A stretch of 42,256 nucleotides of DNA, taken from NCBI GenBank assembly GCA_046758845.1, contig JBHIBA010000008.1, forward strand, positions 1 through 42,256, written 5' to 3'. This DNA comes from JBHIBA01 sp046758845 (GTDB lineage: Bacteria; UBA8248; JACPRG01; G963555815). How positions within the stretch are numbered: position 1 is the first letter of the stretch; the number at the start of each line of letters is the position of its first letter. Under the pieces are notes generated by a model. The model was given only the letters and a program-made list of their open reading frames with translations, searched no databases and had not been told where the DNA came from. Positions 25,332-33,639 of the stretch are shown one piece after another. A program made the translations under genes and the position numbers.

Positions 25332-26372
25332 TCATTTCCCGATTTTCTTCAGATAGTCCTTCATTTCCTGAGGAAGCGCAGGGGGCAGGGTCTTGGGCAA
25401 AAACTCATTCGTGAAAATGTCCTTCACGGGAACCTTTGCCACCTTCGGCTTTCCCCGCGCCATCATATCGCGCGTTTTCTTCCACTTCTCTTCCGTCATG
25501 TGGAAGAGGCCCAGGCGATTCTGATCGGGCGTCAGCATCGTCGTCAGCGCGACGAACCAGACCTCCTTTTGGATTTGCGCGTCTTGGGTGGGCTCCTGCT
25601 TGATCAGGAGCTTGACGGCCTCATCCGGATTCCGGATGGCCTCCGCAAACCCCTTGGCCGAGGCACGCATGAACTTCTTCACGAGACCCGGCCGCTCGGC
25701 GATTACTTTGTCTGTCGTCGCGGGGCCGAAGGCGTAGACCTCCAGGCCGTAGTCCGCCAGTAGAAACTCCTTGACCTTCAGCCCCCTCTGCGCGGCCTTG
25801 CGGCTGAGGATGGGGTACTCGGTGATGAAGCCCGTTGAGGCGTCAAACGCGCCTGCGATCAGGCTTGGCCCCCGGGCCGCGGGGGTGGTGTTGATCACCT
25901 TAACTTTCTTCAGGTCGATTCCGTTGATCCTCGCAAACGCCGGCATGTTGACCCAGGTGGCGTCGCCGGCCGGCGTTCCGAAACTTTTCCCCTCAAGGTC
26001 CTTAGGGCGATTGATTCCTCGCCCTTCGACCGTGCGAATGACGAAGGGGGCCTTGTCGTGCTGCATCCCGATCACCCGAAGCGGGACCCCGGCGGCCCGG
26101 CCGAAGATGACGGAGGCCCCGACCACGCCTGCGATTTCGTAGCTGCCGGCCCCGAGCTTCTTAGCCGTGTCCGCGCCCCCGTAGCCTCGCACGATGTTTA
26201 CATCGAGGCCCTCGGCCTTGTAGTAGCCCTTGTCCCTGGCCACGAGCCATCCCAGGTCGCGGCCGTAGATCACCCAGCCGATGCTGTAGGTCATTTTCTC
26301 TGCCGCCCAGACGGACGTCACACACCCCAGGACCAGGACTGCCACGAGAACTGAAAAGTGCCGCTTTCTCAT
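25332..26372 (-). CDS. NMT1/THI5-like substrate-binding protein (orphan 3)
   Basis: 346 residues from ATG 26372, which follows GGAGGG and begins a signal peptide (MRKRHFSVLVAVLVLGCVTS to VWA). Family pattern: MTYSIGWVIYGRDLGWLVAR, YYKAEGLDVNIVRGYGGADT, INRPKDLEGKSFGTPAGDAT and DIFTNEFLPKTL. It appears to head the transcription unit binding protein, hydroxylase 3, hydroxylase 2, binding protein, so a binding protein sits at each end of a hydroxylase pair. There is no adjacent permease or ATPase. Confidence 0.84.
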   Translation of the reverse strand: MRKRHFSVLVAVLVLGCVTSVWAAEKMTYSIGWVIYGRDLGWLVARDKGYYKAEGLDVNIVRGYGGADTAKKLGAGSYEIAGVVGASVIFGRAAGVPLRVIGMQHDKAPFVIRTVEGRGINRPKDLEGKSFGTPAGDATWVNMPAFARINGIDLKKVKVINTTPAARGPSLIAGAFDASTGFITEYPILSRKAAQRGLKVKEFLLADYGLEVYAFGPATTDKVIAERPGLVKKFMRASAKGFAEAIRNPDEAVKLLIKQEPTQDAQIQKEVWFVALTTMLTPDQNRLGLFHMTEEKWKKTRDMMARGKPKVAKVPVKDIFTNEFLPKTLPPALPQEMKDYLKKIGK

Positions 26373-26504
26373 TTTCGCGCCCTCCATTTTTCCGGCGGGT
26401 TTAGCTTCCACTTACCCTGACCTTTTGCTTCAGGGCTGTTGTCCGCAAGCCTTCTGATCGTTTCGCTCGTAGGACAACATTTCTCTCTGAGAGATTGCCG
26501 CTCA

Positions 26505-26533
26505 ACCTAACAAGATCTACCGAGATTTGTCAA
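26505..26533 (-). promoter_or_regulatory. Possible promoter upstream of orphan binding protein 3
   Basis: Minus strand consensus TTGACA (plus 26528-26533), 17-bp spacer, weak -10 TTAGGT (plus 26505-26510). It lies next to MITE-like element 3, whose flanking duplication begins 8 bp away. Confidence 0.3.
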
Positions 26534-26591
26534 CGAAGCTCCTTTGGGGGTAGTGGGTCAATTTGCTGAATGGCCCCTGCCTTTCTCCGTT

Positions 26592-26650
26592 GTAGCCGCG
26601 ATTTGAGCGCATTCGCTTTGCTCAGTACAGGCTTCGCGGAAATCGCGGCC
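26592..26650 (+). repeat. Palindromic module copy B'
   Basis: Begins GTAGCCGCGATTTGAGCG and ends GCGGAAATCGCGGC, identical in both arms to 2055-2089 but with a longer loop. Confidence 0.7.
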
Positions 26651-26655
26651 GGGCG

Positions 26656-26705
26656 TGCCCCGATCTCCGCTCGGCCCGAGGACCTCGCTCAGATCGGGAC
26701 TACAC
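26656..26705 (-). repeat. Palindromic module copy A'
   Basis: Begins TGCCCCGATCTCCGCTCGG and ends CGCTCAGATCGGG then ACTACAC, nearly identical in its arms to 1971-2023 and inverted relative to 26592-26650. Confidence 0.7.
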
Positions 26706-26950
26706 CAAATGATGACAGACCTGTAGGCAAAGCTGTGTACAGTGCTGAACCCCTTTCAAACTGACCCACTACCCCTTTGGGGGATTCGCCAGAAGGCTTC
26801 TCGACGAATGCAAAGTGAATGAGCGCCGGGACCGGAAAAGAAGATGACGCCGGACGGAGCGGCCTGGAACTTTACCTCTCCAACCGTCCCCGCTCCGGCC
26901 CTGGAAGACGCTTGATCAGGGGGGGAATGTTCGTGAAAGCTCATCCGGAC

Positions 26951-26990
26951 GTTGCCAGCAGGCGAGGCGCCTGCCGTGGCCTTCCACGGC
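26951..26990. repeat. Compact two-hairpin structure closed by an outer stem
   Basis: GCAGGCG/CGCCTGC (26958-26974, 3-nt loop) and GCCGTGG/CCACGGC (26973-26990, 4-nt loop) abut, and GTTGCC (26951-26956) can pair with GGCAAC at 26988. The rest of 26782-27090 shows nothing else I can support. Confidence 0.4.
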
Positions 26991-27090
26991 AACTGCGGCC
27001 ACGTAGCCGGACGCGGGCGTCAGCTCCTGGAGAGACCAGCGGCAGGCCTCCTGTGGAGCGCCCTGCCACTTCGAAAAGTCCTTGGGACAG

Positions 27091-27316
27091 GAACTGAGAC
27101 GGCTAGGGGAAAACTGAGACGGTTGAGGGAACGCTTTTCGACATTTGCCTCAGTGCAACGGAGGGTCGGCTTTCCGGCCTGTGCGAGCCGAGTCCGAGCG
27201 AAATCCGGTTAAGATGGCCGCCTTCTTGCTGAGGAAGGTCGAGGAGGCTCAAAAGAGCAGCGCGGCGTAGCGTATATCATCGGCGGAAAAAGGACATACA
27301 ACCGTCTCATTTCCCC
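27091..27316. mobile_element. Relic with IS21-like repeated ends
   Basis: On the left are two tandem copies of AACTGAGACGG at about 20-bp spacing (27092-27124). On the right is an inverted copy, CAACCGTCTCATTTCCCC (27299-27316), matching GGGGAAA..TGAGACGGTTG at 27106-27125. Several copies of a terminal repeat at one end is a feature of IS21-family elements. No transposase remains; the family call is tentative. Confidence 0.4.
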
Positions 27317-27395
27317 GAGCGATGAAAACCCCTTTTGCCTTCGCTTCCCGCGCCCCGGAGCCTTTCAGCGGGGATCCCATTGCCTTCTTGGCTAT

Positions 27396-28721
27396 TCATG
27401 GAATGTAAGCCCAGATATCCAGCGCCAGGGTTGCGCCCGGCACTGGCAGCGGGACCCCTGACACCTCAATGGTTGTGCTCGCCGGCGGGGCATGCGGGAA
27501 TTTTTTCTCCCAGACCTCCCAGGACAAGATGAACTCGTCATAATCAGAATGGAAGCACTGGCGCCTCATAATGTTGTCGAATCCTGATCCTCCAGCCGCC
27601 TTCACGATCTTCTCGGCGTTGCTGAGAATGTAATCCGTCTGCTTACGGATGCCTTTCTCGTACCAAGGAAAGAATGGGTTGACCTGTACGTCTTTGGGGA
27701 CGCGTCCCTTGTCGTCCGAAGCGATGCCGGTGGACAGGAAAAGCAGGTTTCCAGCCTTCACCGCGTGCGGTTCGTGAAGGGGCCATTTGGGGACGCCACG
27801 CGCCTTGACCGTTTCCGGCTTGATGCCGCTGTCCTTTGTGAGTGCGACAAGGTTGATCTCCACCAAGCACTCTTTCAAGGCGAGTCCTTCGGCGGGAGTG
27901 ATGGTGCGCGCCGGCGGGTTCTTCGGGAAGTACTCCTTCCAGACATCGTCCAGCTTCCAGATCTGCTTCATCCCTTGGGCGGTGAGATAGACCTGCGCCT
28001 TGACAGTCAGGTCCAGGGAGGAGCCGGCATCTTCGAGAACCGTGCTCAGACGGTCAAGGATGAATTGCGTCTGCCTCTCCATGTCGTTGCCGTACCAGGC
28101 TGTCGGGCTCGCCGGGGCGGAGGGGGCGGAGCCTTCGGACCCGTTGGCGGCCAGTTGGCCGGAGCAGAAGACGTAGGGACCGGCCCTGACGGCATGATTG
28201 TCGCCCCAAGGCAGCCTCGGGACGCGGGAGGAGTTGATGACTTCCTTTTTCCAATCGGCTTCTCCTGTGAGGGCTAGAAAGTCGACTTCTACGATGCATG
28301 GCTTACACAAAAGGTGACTGCATCCCACCGCCGTCGAAGCCGGCATCCCGGTTGGTTCGGGGATCAATTCGTTCCGGGTCCGGATGTACTCCGAGACTTC
28401 GTTGGGTTCGCCGTCCGGGGTGTCTTCGAGGACCATGAACTGGTCGATCCGGACGGTGCGGTCGAAAGAGGAACCGCCGGTTGTAAGAACTTTCTCCAGA
28501 TTGGGGAGGCTGTAGAAGGCCTGGAGCCGGACCTCGGCCGGTTGAAGGTACGGGGTCAACGGGTCTCGCGTGGCGTTTGGATGCATGCCGCGCTCGGAGT
28601 ATTCCGAGGCAATTTGCCCGGCGACGAAAATCCAAGGCCCGGCCTTAATACCCGGCGAATAACTCATACGAGGCTCTGGAAATTCCTTCGGGAAGATTTG
28701 TTGGCGAATTTTCCTTGCCAT
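27396..28721 (-). CDS. Three tandem RidA (YjgF/YER057c/UK114) domains in one protein
   Basis: 441 residues made of three RidA-like domains: about 1-155 (SYSPGIKAGPWIFVAGQIAS to IVEVDFLAL), 160-298 (HAVRAGPYVFCSGQLAANGS to LVEINLVAL) and 305-441 (HAVKAGNLLFLSTGIASDDK to LALDIWAYIP). Each repeat has the family order of first strand, helix with QT..L and terminal strand. RidA proteins normally form trimers of one-domain chains that hydrolyse reactive enamines/imines, so this chain could fold as a pseudo-trimer. The Arg that holds the substrate carboxylate is not clear in every domain, so some sites may be inactive. ATG 28721 has AAGGAGGG. It is downstream of a BMP binding protein. Confidence 0.82.
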   Translation of the reverse strand: MARKIRQQIFPKEFPEPRMSYSPGIKAGPWIFVAGQIASEYSERGMHPNATRDPLTPYLQPAEVRLQAFYSLPNLEKVLTTGGSSFDRTVRIDQFMVLEDTPDGEPNEVSEYIRTRNELIPEPTGMPASTAVGCSHLLCKPCIVEVDFLALTGEADWKKEVINSSRVPRLPWGDNHAVRAGPYVFCSGQLAANGSEGSAPSAPASPTAWYGNDMERQTQFILDRLSTVLEDAGSSLDLTVKAQVYLTAQGMKQIWKLDDVWKEYFPKNPPARTITPAEGLALKECLVEINLVALTKDSGIKPETVKARGVPKWPLHEPHAVKAGNLLFLSTGIASDDKGRVPKDVQVNPFFPWYEKGIRKQTDYILSNAEKIVKAAGGSGFDNIMRRQCFHSDYDEFILSWEVWEKKFPHAPPASTTIEVSGVPLPVPGATLALDIWAYIP

Positions 28722-29056
28722 CTATCCCTCCTTTTGGGGCAAATCAGCCGATGTTCGTCGATTCCACCTCAAGGGCCTGATACGGGTTCAAAGACGAATG
28801 AGTGTCAGAGACAGGGGACCTGCTCCAAAATGATTCGTTCCGCACACGCATGGTGGATTTTCAACAGCTGGCATCGGGAAGCGCGGACGCCGGGGTGCGG
28901 CAAGCTGCAACAAAGACGAAGGATCGTTTCTTGAGAGATTGACCTTTTCGCGCTCCTCTACCAGGTCCGTTGCCAAATGCCAGCGGCCCTCTTCGGCTCC
29001 TCCGTGCGCGCCTCCAGGCTTTTTTGCTTCCTGAGGAGAAAGCCTTCAGGCTGATT
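28722..29056. other. Intergenic, nothing recognised
   Basis: 335 bp between the triple-RidA start and the BMP protein stop. I see no gene, strong hairpin with T-run, or good promoter. Confidence 0.4.
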
Positions 29057-30148
29057 TTATTTGGGAATCTTACCGACGACCCCTTCCACCAGGAAGTCCA
29101 TCGACAGCATGTCCTTCTCAGACATGGATTTTCCAGCCGGGACTCGGACTTTCCCGGACTGGTCCTTGATGGGTCCATGGAAAACATCCAACTTGCCCGA
29201 CAGGATCCCCGCCTTCTTGCGCTCTACCAAATCTCGGACCGCCTGAGGCACCATGGGGCCCAAGGGGGCCAGGCTCACAACCCCTTCATTCATCCCGCCC
29301 CAGTACTGGGTGCTTTTCCAGGTTCCCTTGTGAACCTCCTCGGCCACTTTCTTATAAAAGCCGCCCCAGTTAAAAACAGGCGCCGTCAGATGAGCCTTGG
29401 GGGCAAAGGCGGACATGTCGGAGTACACGCCGATGCTGTACTTGCCGCGCCTTTGCGCCGCTTGCTGAACGGCCGGAGAGTTAAAGTACTGGGCAAGGAC
29501 ATCTGCGCCGATGTCCACAAGGCTTTCTCCCGCCTCACGTTCCTTGGCCGGGTCGAACCAATTTAAGGTCCAGACCAGGTGAACTTTAGCGTTTGGATTT
29601 ACTGATTGAACACCCAACACAAATGCGTTGAAGATGCGGAGAACCAGCGGAATTGGAAAGGCAGCCGCATAACCGATAACGTTCGTCTTGGTCATCTTTC
29701 CGGCTACGATCCCGGCCAGGTAACTGGGTTGGTAGATCTTGGCCCAATAGGTGCCCATGTTGGGCGCCACCTTGAATCCCGCTACGTGCAGGAACACAGC
29801 CTTGGGATACCGCTTGGCAAGCTTCAGCATGATGTCCATGTATTCAAAAGTGCAGCCGAAGATGACGTTGTATCCCCTCCGCAAATACTGATTCATGACG
29901 CGCTCGGCGTCCCCCGCTGAAACCGACTCGGTGTAGGCCGTCTCTACGTAAGGCAGAGCCTTTTCTAGTTCCCTACGACCCTTCTCGTGGGCGAATATCC
30001 AGCCGTGGTCCCCTATCGGGCCGTTGTAGATAAAAGCCGCCTTTATCTTGGCTTGGGGCTCTAGGGCGTGGGCGCCGTGTACGACGACCAGCGCCGCAAG
30101 CAAAACGGTGAGGGCGGCCGCCGCAAGTCGCTTCCAATCATGTGACAT
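29057..30148 (-). CDS. BMP-family ABC substrate-binding protein (second copy)
   Basis: 363 residues from ATG 30148, which follows GGGGGAG and starts a signal peptide (MSHDWKRLAAAALTVLLAAL to AHA); the open frame further upstream is not needed. BMP/Med-like pattern: IKAAFIYNGPIGDHGWIFAH, VSAGDAERVMNQYLRRGYNV, FLHVAGFKVAPNMGTYWAKI, QPSYLAGIVAGKMTKTNVIG and DFLVEGVVGKI. The family binds purine nucleosides or related ligands for PnrA/BmpA-type importers. There is no lipobox, so it is a soluble periplasmic protein or the anchor is lost. It shares the BMP importer locus with a second binding protein at 35422, suggesting two ligands for one transporter. Confidence 0.85.
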   Translation of the reverse strand: MSHDWKRLAAAALTVLLAALVVVHGAHALEPQAKIKAAFIYNGPIGDHGWIFAHEKGRRELEKALPYVETAYTESVSAGDAERVMNQYLRRGYNVIFGCTFEYMDIMLKLAKRYPKAVFLHVAGFKVAPNMGTYWAKIYQPSYLAGIVAGKMTKTNVIGYAAAFPIPLVLRIFNAFVLGVQSVNPNAKVHLVWTLNWFDPAKEREAGESLVDIGADVLAQYFNSPAVQQAAQRRGKYSIGVYSDMSAFAPKAHLTAPVFNWGGFYKKVAEEVHKGTWKSTQYWGGMNEGVVSLAPLGPMVPQAVRDLVERKKAGILSGKLDVFHGPIKDQSGKVRVPAGKSMSEKDMLSMDFLVEGVVGKIPK

Positions 30149-30422
30149 GGTTCTCCCCCTTTCTTCCCAGATTGTTTTTCCACACCGAATTCCGTCCACC
30201 GAGAATGACCCTGGGACGGAGGCGGTGTCAGCGAAATCCCTGAACCACTTTCGGTCGATGTCGGATGATTGATTAGATGCTAGCGAAGATTGGATGCGCT
30301 TACAAGAAAATTTTGTCAGGGGTATACGACCGTCCGCGGGACGGCTGTTCAGGCACTGTGAGAGGATCGGGGCGGTCTGCCGACGGTAGGAAGCCGGTAT
30401 TGAGCAGAAACCGCACCTTCGC

Positions 30423-31478
30423 TCAGGGAATGACCCCATCGCGCCGAAGGGCCTCGAAGTGAGCGAGGAACATCTTTTCCGTGTCAATGAATTCGGTGAA
30501 GCCGTGCTCGCGGCATTTGATAGTGTCCATCATGACGTCCCATTCGTTGGAGAACAAATAATCGCCGAACCTCCAGTTGACGATCTCCTCGAGCCCGCCG
30601 GGTCGGAGGCCGTACTTCTCCACCATCGCCAGCCAGAGCGCGTCCTTGTCGGCCATCATCTCGGCCAGGCTGATGGTGTGGACCGGCCCGGCCTGCATGC
30701 CAAAATAGGCGGCGATCTTGGGCCAGGTGTTCTCCCAGCGGAAGACGTCGCCGTTGGCGATGTTGAATGCCTGGCCGGCGCAACGGGGCTCGGTCGCCAT
30801 CCACACCAGCGCCTTCGCCAGGAGGTCCGCATCCGTTACCTGGAAAATCGCGCCGTAGCATTTGGAATTGCCGGGAAAGCGCAAGGGCAAGCCCAGCTCC
30901 TTGGAAATTGCGGCGAAAACCGCAATCACGGAAATCATATTGAGCGGCCCTCCCAACGCGGCGCCGGCGACAGTCTGCGGGCGGGCACACGACCACGTCC
31001 ATCTCTTCCCCTGCTGCCGCGCGGCGAGGAAGTCCTGTTGGTCGAAATAGAAGTTGGGCGGCATGTGGCGCGCATCGTCCTCCTTCGCCGGCGTCCGGAA
31101 GGGGCCGAGGTGACGGCCATAATATTTCGACCCCTGCACGAGGCAGATATGGGCGAGGTTCCGGGCCCGCGGCTCGAACGCCTCGACCGCGTTGACGAAC
31201 AGCGCCGTGTTCGGCGCGGTCTGCTCGGCGAAGGTCGGCCGGTCCGTGTACCCGGCGTAGAAGATGTGCGTCACGCCGGACATCGCGGCAAGGTGTTCCT
31301 CACCGGAAACGGGTTCGCTCAGGTCGATTGAGATATATTGCGTGCGTCCGCCATGGCCGGGCGGCCGGCGGCACACGCCAACGGTGTCCCAGTCCTCGAG
31401 CCCTTCCAGGTGTTTGATCAGACTTCCGCCGATCACCCCGGTTGCGCCGACCACCAAAGCAGTCTTCCGCTCTGACAT
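30423..31478 (-). CDS. PRISE-like NAD(P)H-dependent reductase (atypical SDR)
   Basis: 351-residue short-chain dehydrogenase-like protein resembling the progesterone 5-beta-reductase/iridoid synthase group. NAD(P) motif ALVVGATGVIGGSLIKHL (7-24), then the family-specific QGSKYYGRHLGPF (Lys and Tyr of the active-site region), HMPPNFYFDQQDFL with the conserved Tyr region, and NIANGDVFRWENTWPKIAAY near residue 240. Members reduce activated C=C bonds of enones. ATG 31478 follows AGAGGG. It lies within the BMP importer cluster between the permease and the second binding protein, so it may reduce an intermediate of the imported compound. Confidence 0.83.
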   Translation of the reverse strand: MSERKTALVVGATGVIGGSLIKHLEGLEDWDTVGVCRRPPGHGGRTQYISIDLSEPVSGEEHLAAMSGVTHIFYAGYTDRPTFAEQTAPNTALFVNAVEAFEPRARNLAHICLVQGSKYYGRHLGPFRTPAKEDDARHMPPNFYFDQQDFLAARQQGKRWTWSCARPQTVAGAALGGPLNMISVIAVFAAISKELGLPLRFPGNSKCYGAIFQVTDADLLAKALVWMATEPRCAGQAFNIANGDVFRWENTWPKIAAYFGMQAGPVHTISLAEMMADKDALWLAMVEKYGLRPGGLEEIVNWRFGDYLFSNEWDVMMDTIKCREHGFTEFIDTEKMFLAHFEALRRDGVIP

Positions 31479-31624
31479 CGTTTTCCCTCTGAGGTGAAAT
31501 CCCGACAGGCGCTCATTTCATCCTCAATGATGGTCAGCATGGGCCGATCGTGAGGGGGGCTTGCTCCAGAGGGAGTCCCCTCTCCTGGGATGGACGCCCG
31601 CGAAATAATGGACGCCATGATAGC

Positions 31625-32572
31625 TTACCGCCCCTTCGACCAGTAAGGGACGGCCAGCGCGGCGGGGGTGTCCGTGCGTCCGACCACTCCGACCAGTACA
31701 AGGAGCGTGAGAAGATACGGTGTCATGAGAAGGAATTGGAAGGGAACGCCGAACCCGAGGGCCTGGAAGCGAAGTTGCAGGGCGTCGGCAAAGCCGAAGA
31801 TAACGGTGGCGAGCAAGGTTCGGCCCGGATCCCATTTGCCGAAGATCACCGCCGTCAGGGCGATGAACCCTCTTCCCGCCGTCATGTTTTCCATGAACAT
31901 GTTCATGTGACCCAGAGAGAGAACGGCGCCGCCCAGGGCCGAAAGCATCCCCCCCAGCATGGTGCAGAGGTAGCGGGTCCGGACCACCCGGATGCCCACC
32001 GAGTCGCCTGCCTCGGGGATCTCGCCGACCACCCGGACATTCAGGCCGAAGTTGGTCCGGTAAACGACGAACCAGACAGCGGGGACCAGCAGCAGCGCGA
32101 CATAGACCAGGATTCCCTGGCGGAAGAACACCGGCCCCAGGAACGGCAGATTGCTCAGGCCGGGGATGTGGATTCCCTGAAAGGCGCGAACCGTCGGAGG
32201 CATGATGAGGTCGCCGAACAGGTACCGAGAGAAGAATCCTGTGACCCCCAGAGCGAAGATGTTGATGGCGATCCCCGCCACCACCTGATCGGCCCGAAGC
32301 GAGACGCTCATCACGGCCATCACAAGCCCCATCAGAACACCGCAGACAAGGGCGAACCCGACCCCGCCCCAGGGCGTCCCCGTGTAGTAGCCGCCGACGA
32401 ACCCGGCCAGGGCGCCTACGAGCATGTTTCCCTCGATCCCGATGTTCATCACGCCGGACCGTTCGGTAAAGAGCTCGCCGAGAGCGGCGAACAGGATCGG
32501 GGTCGCCTGCCGAATCGTTGCGGCGAACAGACCGATCAGAAACGTCTGCTCCAGGATGCGCTCCCAACTCAC
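31625..32572 (-). CDS. BMP-type ABC permease 2
   Basis: 315-residue inner-membrane permease of the ribose/nucleoside (BPD_transp_2) class with eight or so hydrophobic helices. Family hallmark GEVITERSGVMNIGIEGNML-like segment (ELFTERSGVMNIGIEGNMLV near residue 35) and RTNFGLNVRVVGEIPEAGDS. The start is GTG 32572, overlapping the upstream permease stop by four bases (GTGA), typical of translational coupling. It pairs with permease 1 as the heterodimeric channel. Confidence 0.86.
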   Translation of the reverse strand: MSWERILEQTFLIGLFAATIRQATPILFAALGELFTERSGVMNIGIEGNMLVGALAGFVGGYYTGTPWGGVGFALVCGVLMGLVMAVMSVSLRADQVVAGIAINIFALGVTGFFSRYLFGDLIMPPTVRAFQGIHIPGLSNLPFLGPVFFRQGILVYVALLLVPAVWFVVYRTNFGLNVRVVGEIPEAGDSVGIRVVRTRYLCTMLGGMLSALGGAVLSLGHMNMFMENMTAGRGFIALTAVIFGKWDPGRTLLATVIFGFADALQLRFQALGFGVPFQFLLMTPYLLTLLVLVGVVGRTDTPAALAVPYWSKGR

Positions 32573-33639
32573 GGGGAGTCCTCCGAGGATACGGTGCGCC
32601 CGCGCTGGCGGCGCTGCAGGAAGTAGTCGGTTCCCAGGACCATCAGGACGACGAGGCCCTGAATGACATACACCATCGTGACGGGGATGTCGGCGGCCCG
32701 TTGCATGGAATCCGCTCCCACCAGCAGCCCGGCGAACAGAAGGGACGCAAAAATGGTGGCGATGGGATTCAACTTCCCCAGCAGGGCGACCACGATTCCC
32801 ATGAAACCGTACCCGGGAGATATCCCGTCCAGCAGACGGCGGTGGATGGCCGAGACCTCGACCATTCCGGCCATCCCCGCGAGTCCGCCACTCACCACCA
32901 TGGCCAGCAGGATGCTCCTGGCGACGGGGATCCCGGCGTAGGCGGCCGCGTCCGGGTTGGCCCCGACGACTCGCACCTCATAACCGTACGAAGTTCGCCA
33001 AAGGAGCAGGTGGACCACAAAGGCCAACCCCACGCCGATAAGGATCCCCGCGTGGAGGCGGGTATCCGGAACAAGAATCGGCATGACCGCCGAGTCGGGC
33101 ACAATATCCGTCAGGGGTAGGGGGCCCTCGGTGGTCCTCATCGGGCCGTGAATGAAGTAGCTCGTCCCGTAGATGGCCACATAGTTCAAGAGGATCGTTA
33201 CAATGATCTCGTTGATCCCGAAGAAGGCCCGCAGGATGGCGGGAATGGCGCTGAAGATCGCCCCGCCCAGGAAGCCCGCCAGGAGCGCCGAGGTCAGCAT
33301 GAGGGGTTTGGGGAGCGTCGCGGGCGCCTGGAGCATGTAAGCGGTAGAAGCGAGGGCGCCGACAAAGAGCTGGCCTTCGGCTCCGATGTTCCACACCCGC
33401 CCTCGGAAGGCGAAGGCGATGCCAAGTCCCACCAGGAGCAGGGGCGAGGTCTTGACGACCATTTCGGCCAGGCTGTTTTTAGACCCGAATGCCCCCAGGA
33501 CGAGGGCCTGAAAGGCCGTCGCGGGGTTTCTCCCGATTAAGAGGATAAACCCGGCGCTCACGGCGAACGCGGCAAGGACCGCCAGGCCTGTGAGGGCCAG
33601 GGGCAGAAGCCAGGCGCCCCCGCGTCCGTCGCTATTCAT
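32569..33639 (-). CDS. BMP-type ABC permease 1
   Basis: 356-residue inner-membrane permease of the same class. FRGRVWNIGAEGQLFVGALA is the counterpart of the conserved loop, with SYGYEVRVVGANPDAAAYAG later, and repeated hydrophobic helices. ATG 33639 overlaps the ATPase stop by eight bases, and its own stop overlaps the next permease start. It forms the channel with permease 2. Confidence 0.86.
   Translation of the reverse strand: MNSDGRGGAWLLPLALTGLAVLAAFAVSAGFILLIGRNPATAFQALVLGAFGSKNSLAEMVVKTSPLLLVGLGIAFAFRGRVWNIGAEGQLFVGALASTAYMLQAPATLPKPLMLTSALLAGFLGGAIFSAIPAILRAFFGINEIIVTILLNYVAIYGTSYFIHGPMRTTEGPLPLTDIVPDSAVMPILVPDTRLHAGILIGVGLAFVVHLLLWRTSYGYEVRVVGANPDAAAYAGIPVARSILLAMVVSGGLAGMAGMVEVSAIHRRLLDGISPGYGFMGIVVALLGKLNPIATIFASLLFAGLLVGADSMQRAADIPVTMVYVIQGLVVLMVLGTDYFLQRRQRGRTVSSEDSP

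Larger units (their letters stand above)
26549..26773. mobile_element. MITE-like element 3 with 8-bp target duplication
   Basis: The ends are GGTAGTGGGTCAATTTG (26549-26565) and its inverted partner at 26757-26773, 16 of 17 matching. Exact 8-bp flanking direct repeats CCTTTGGG lie at 26541-26548 and 26774-26781. The 225-bp interior has no gene but carries two copies, in opposite orientation, of the palindromic module also present in element 1. It is the cleanest mobile-element boundary in the window. Confidence 0.78.
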
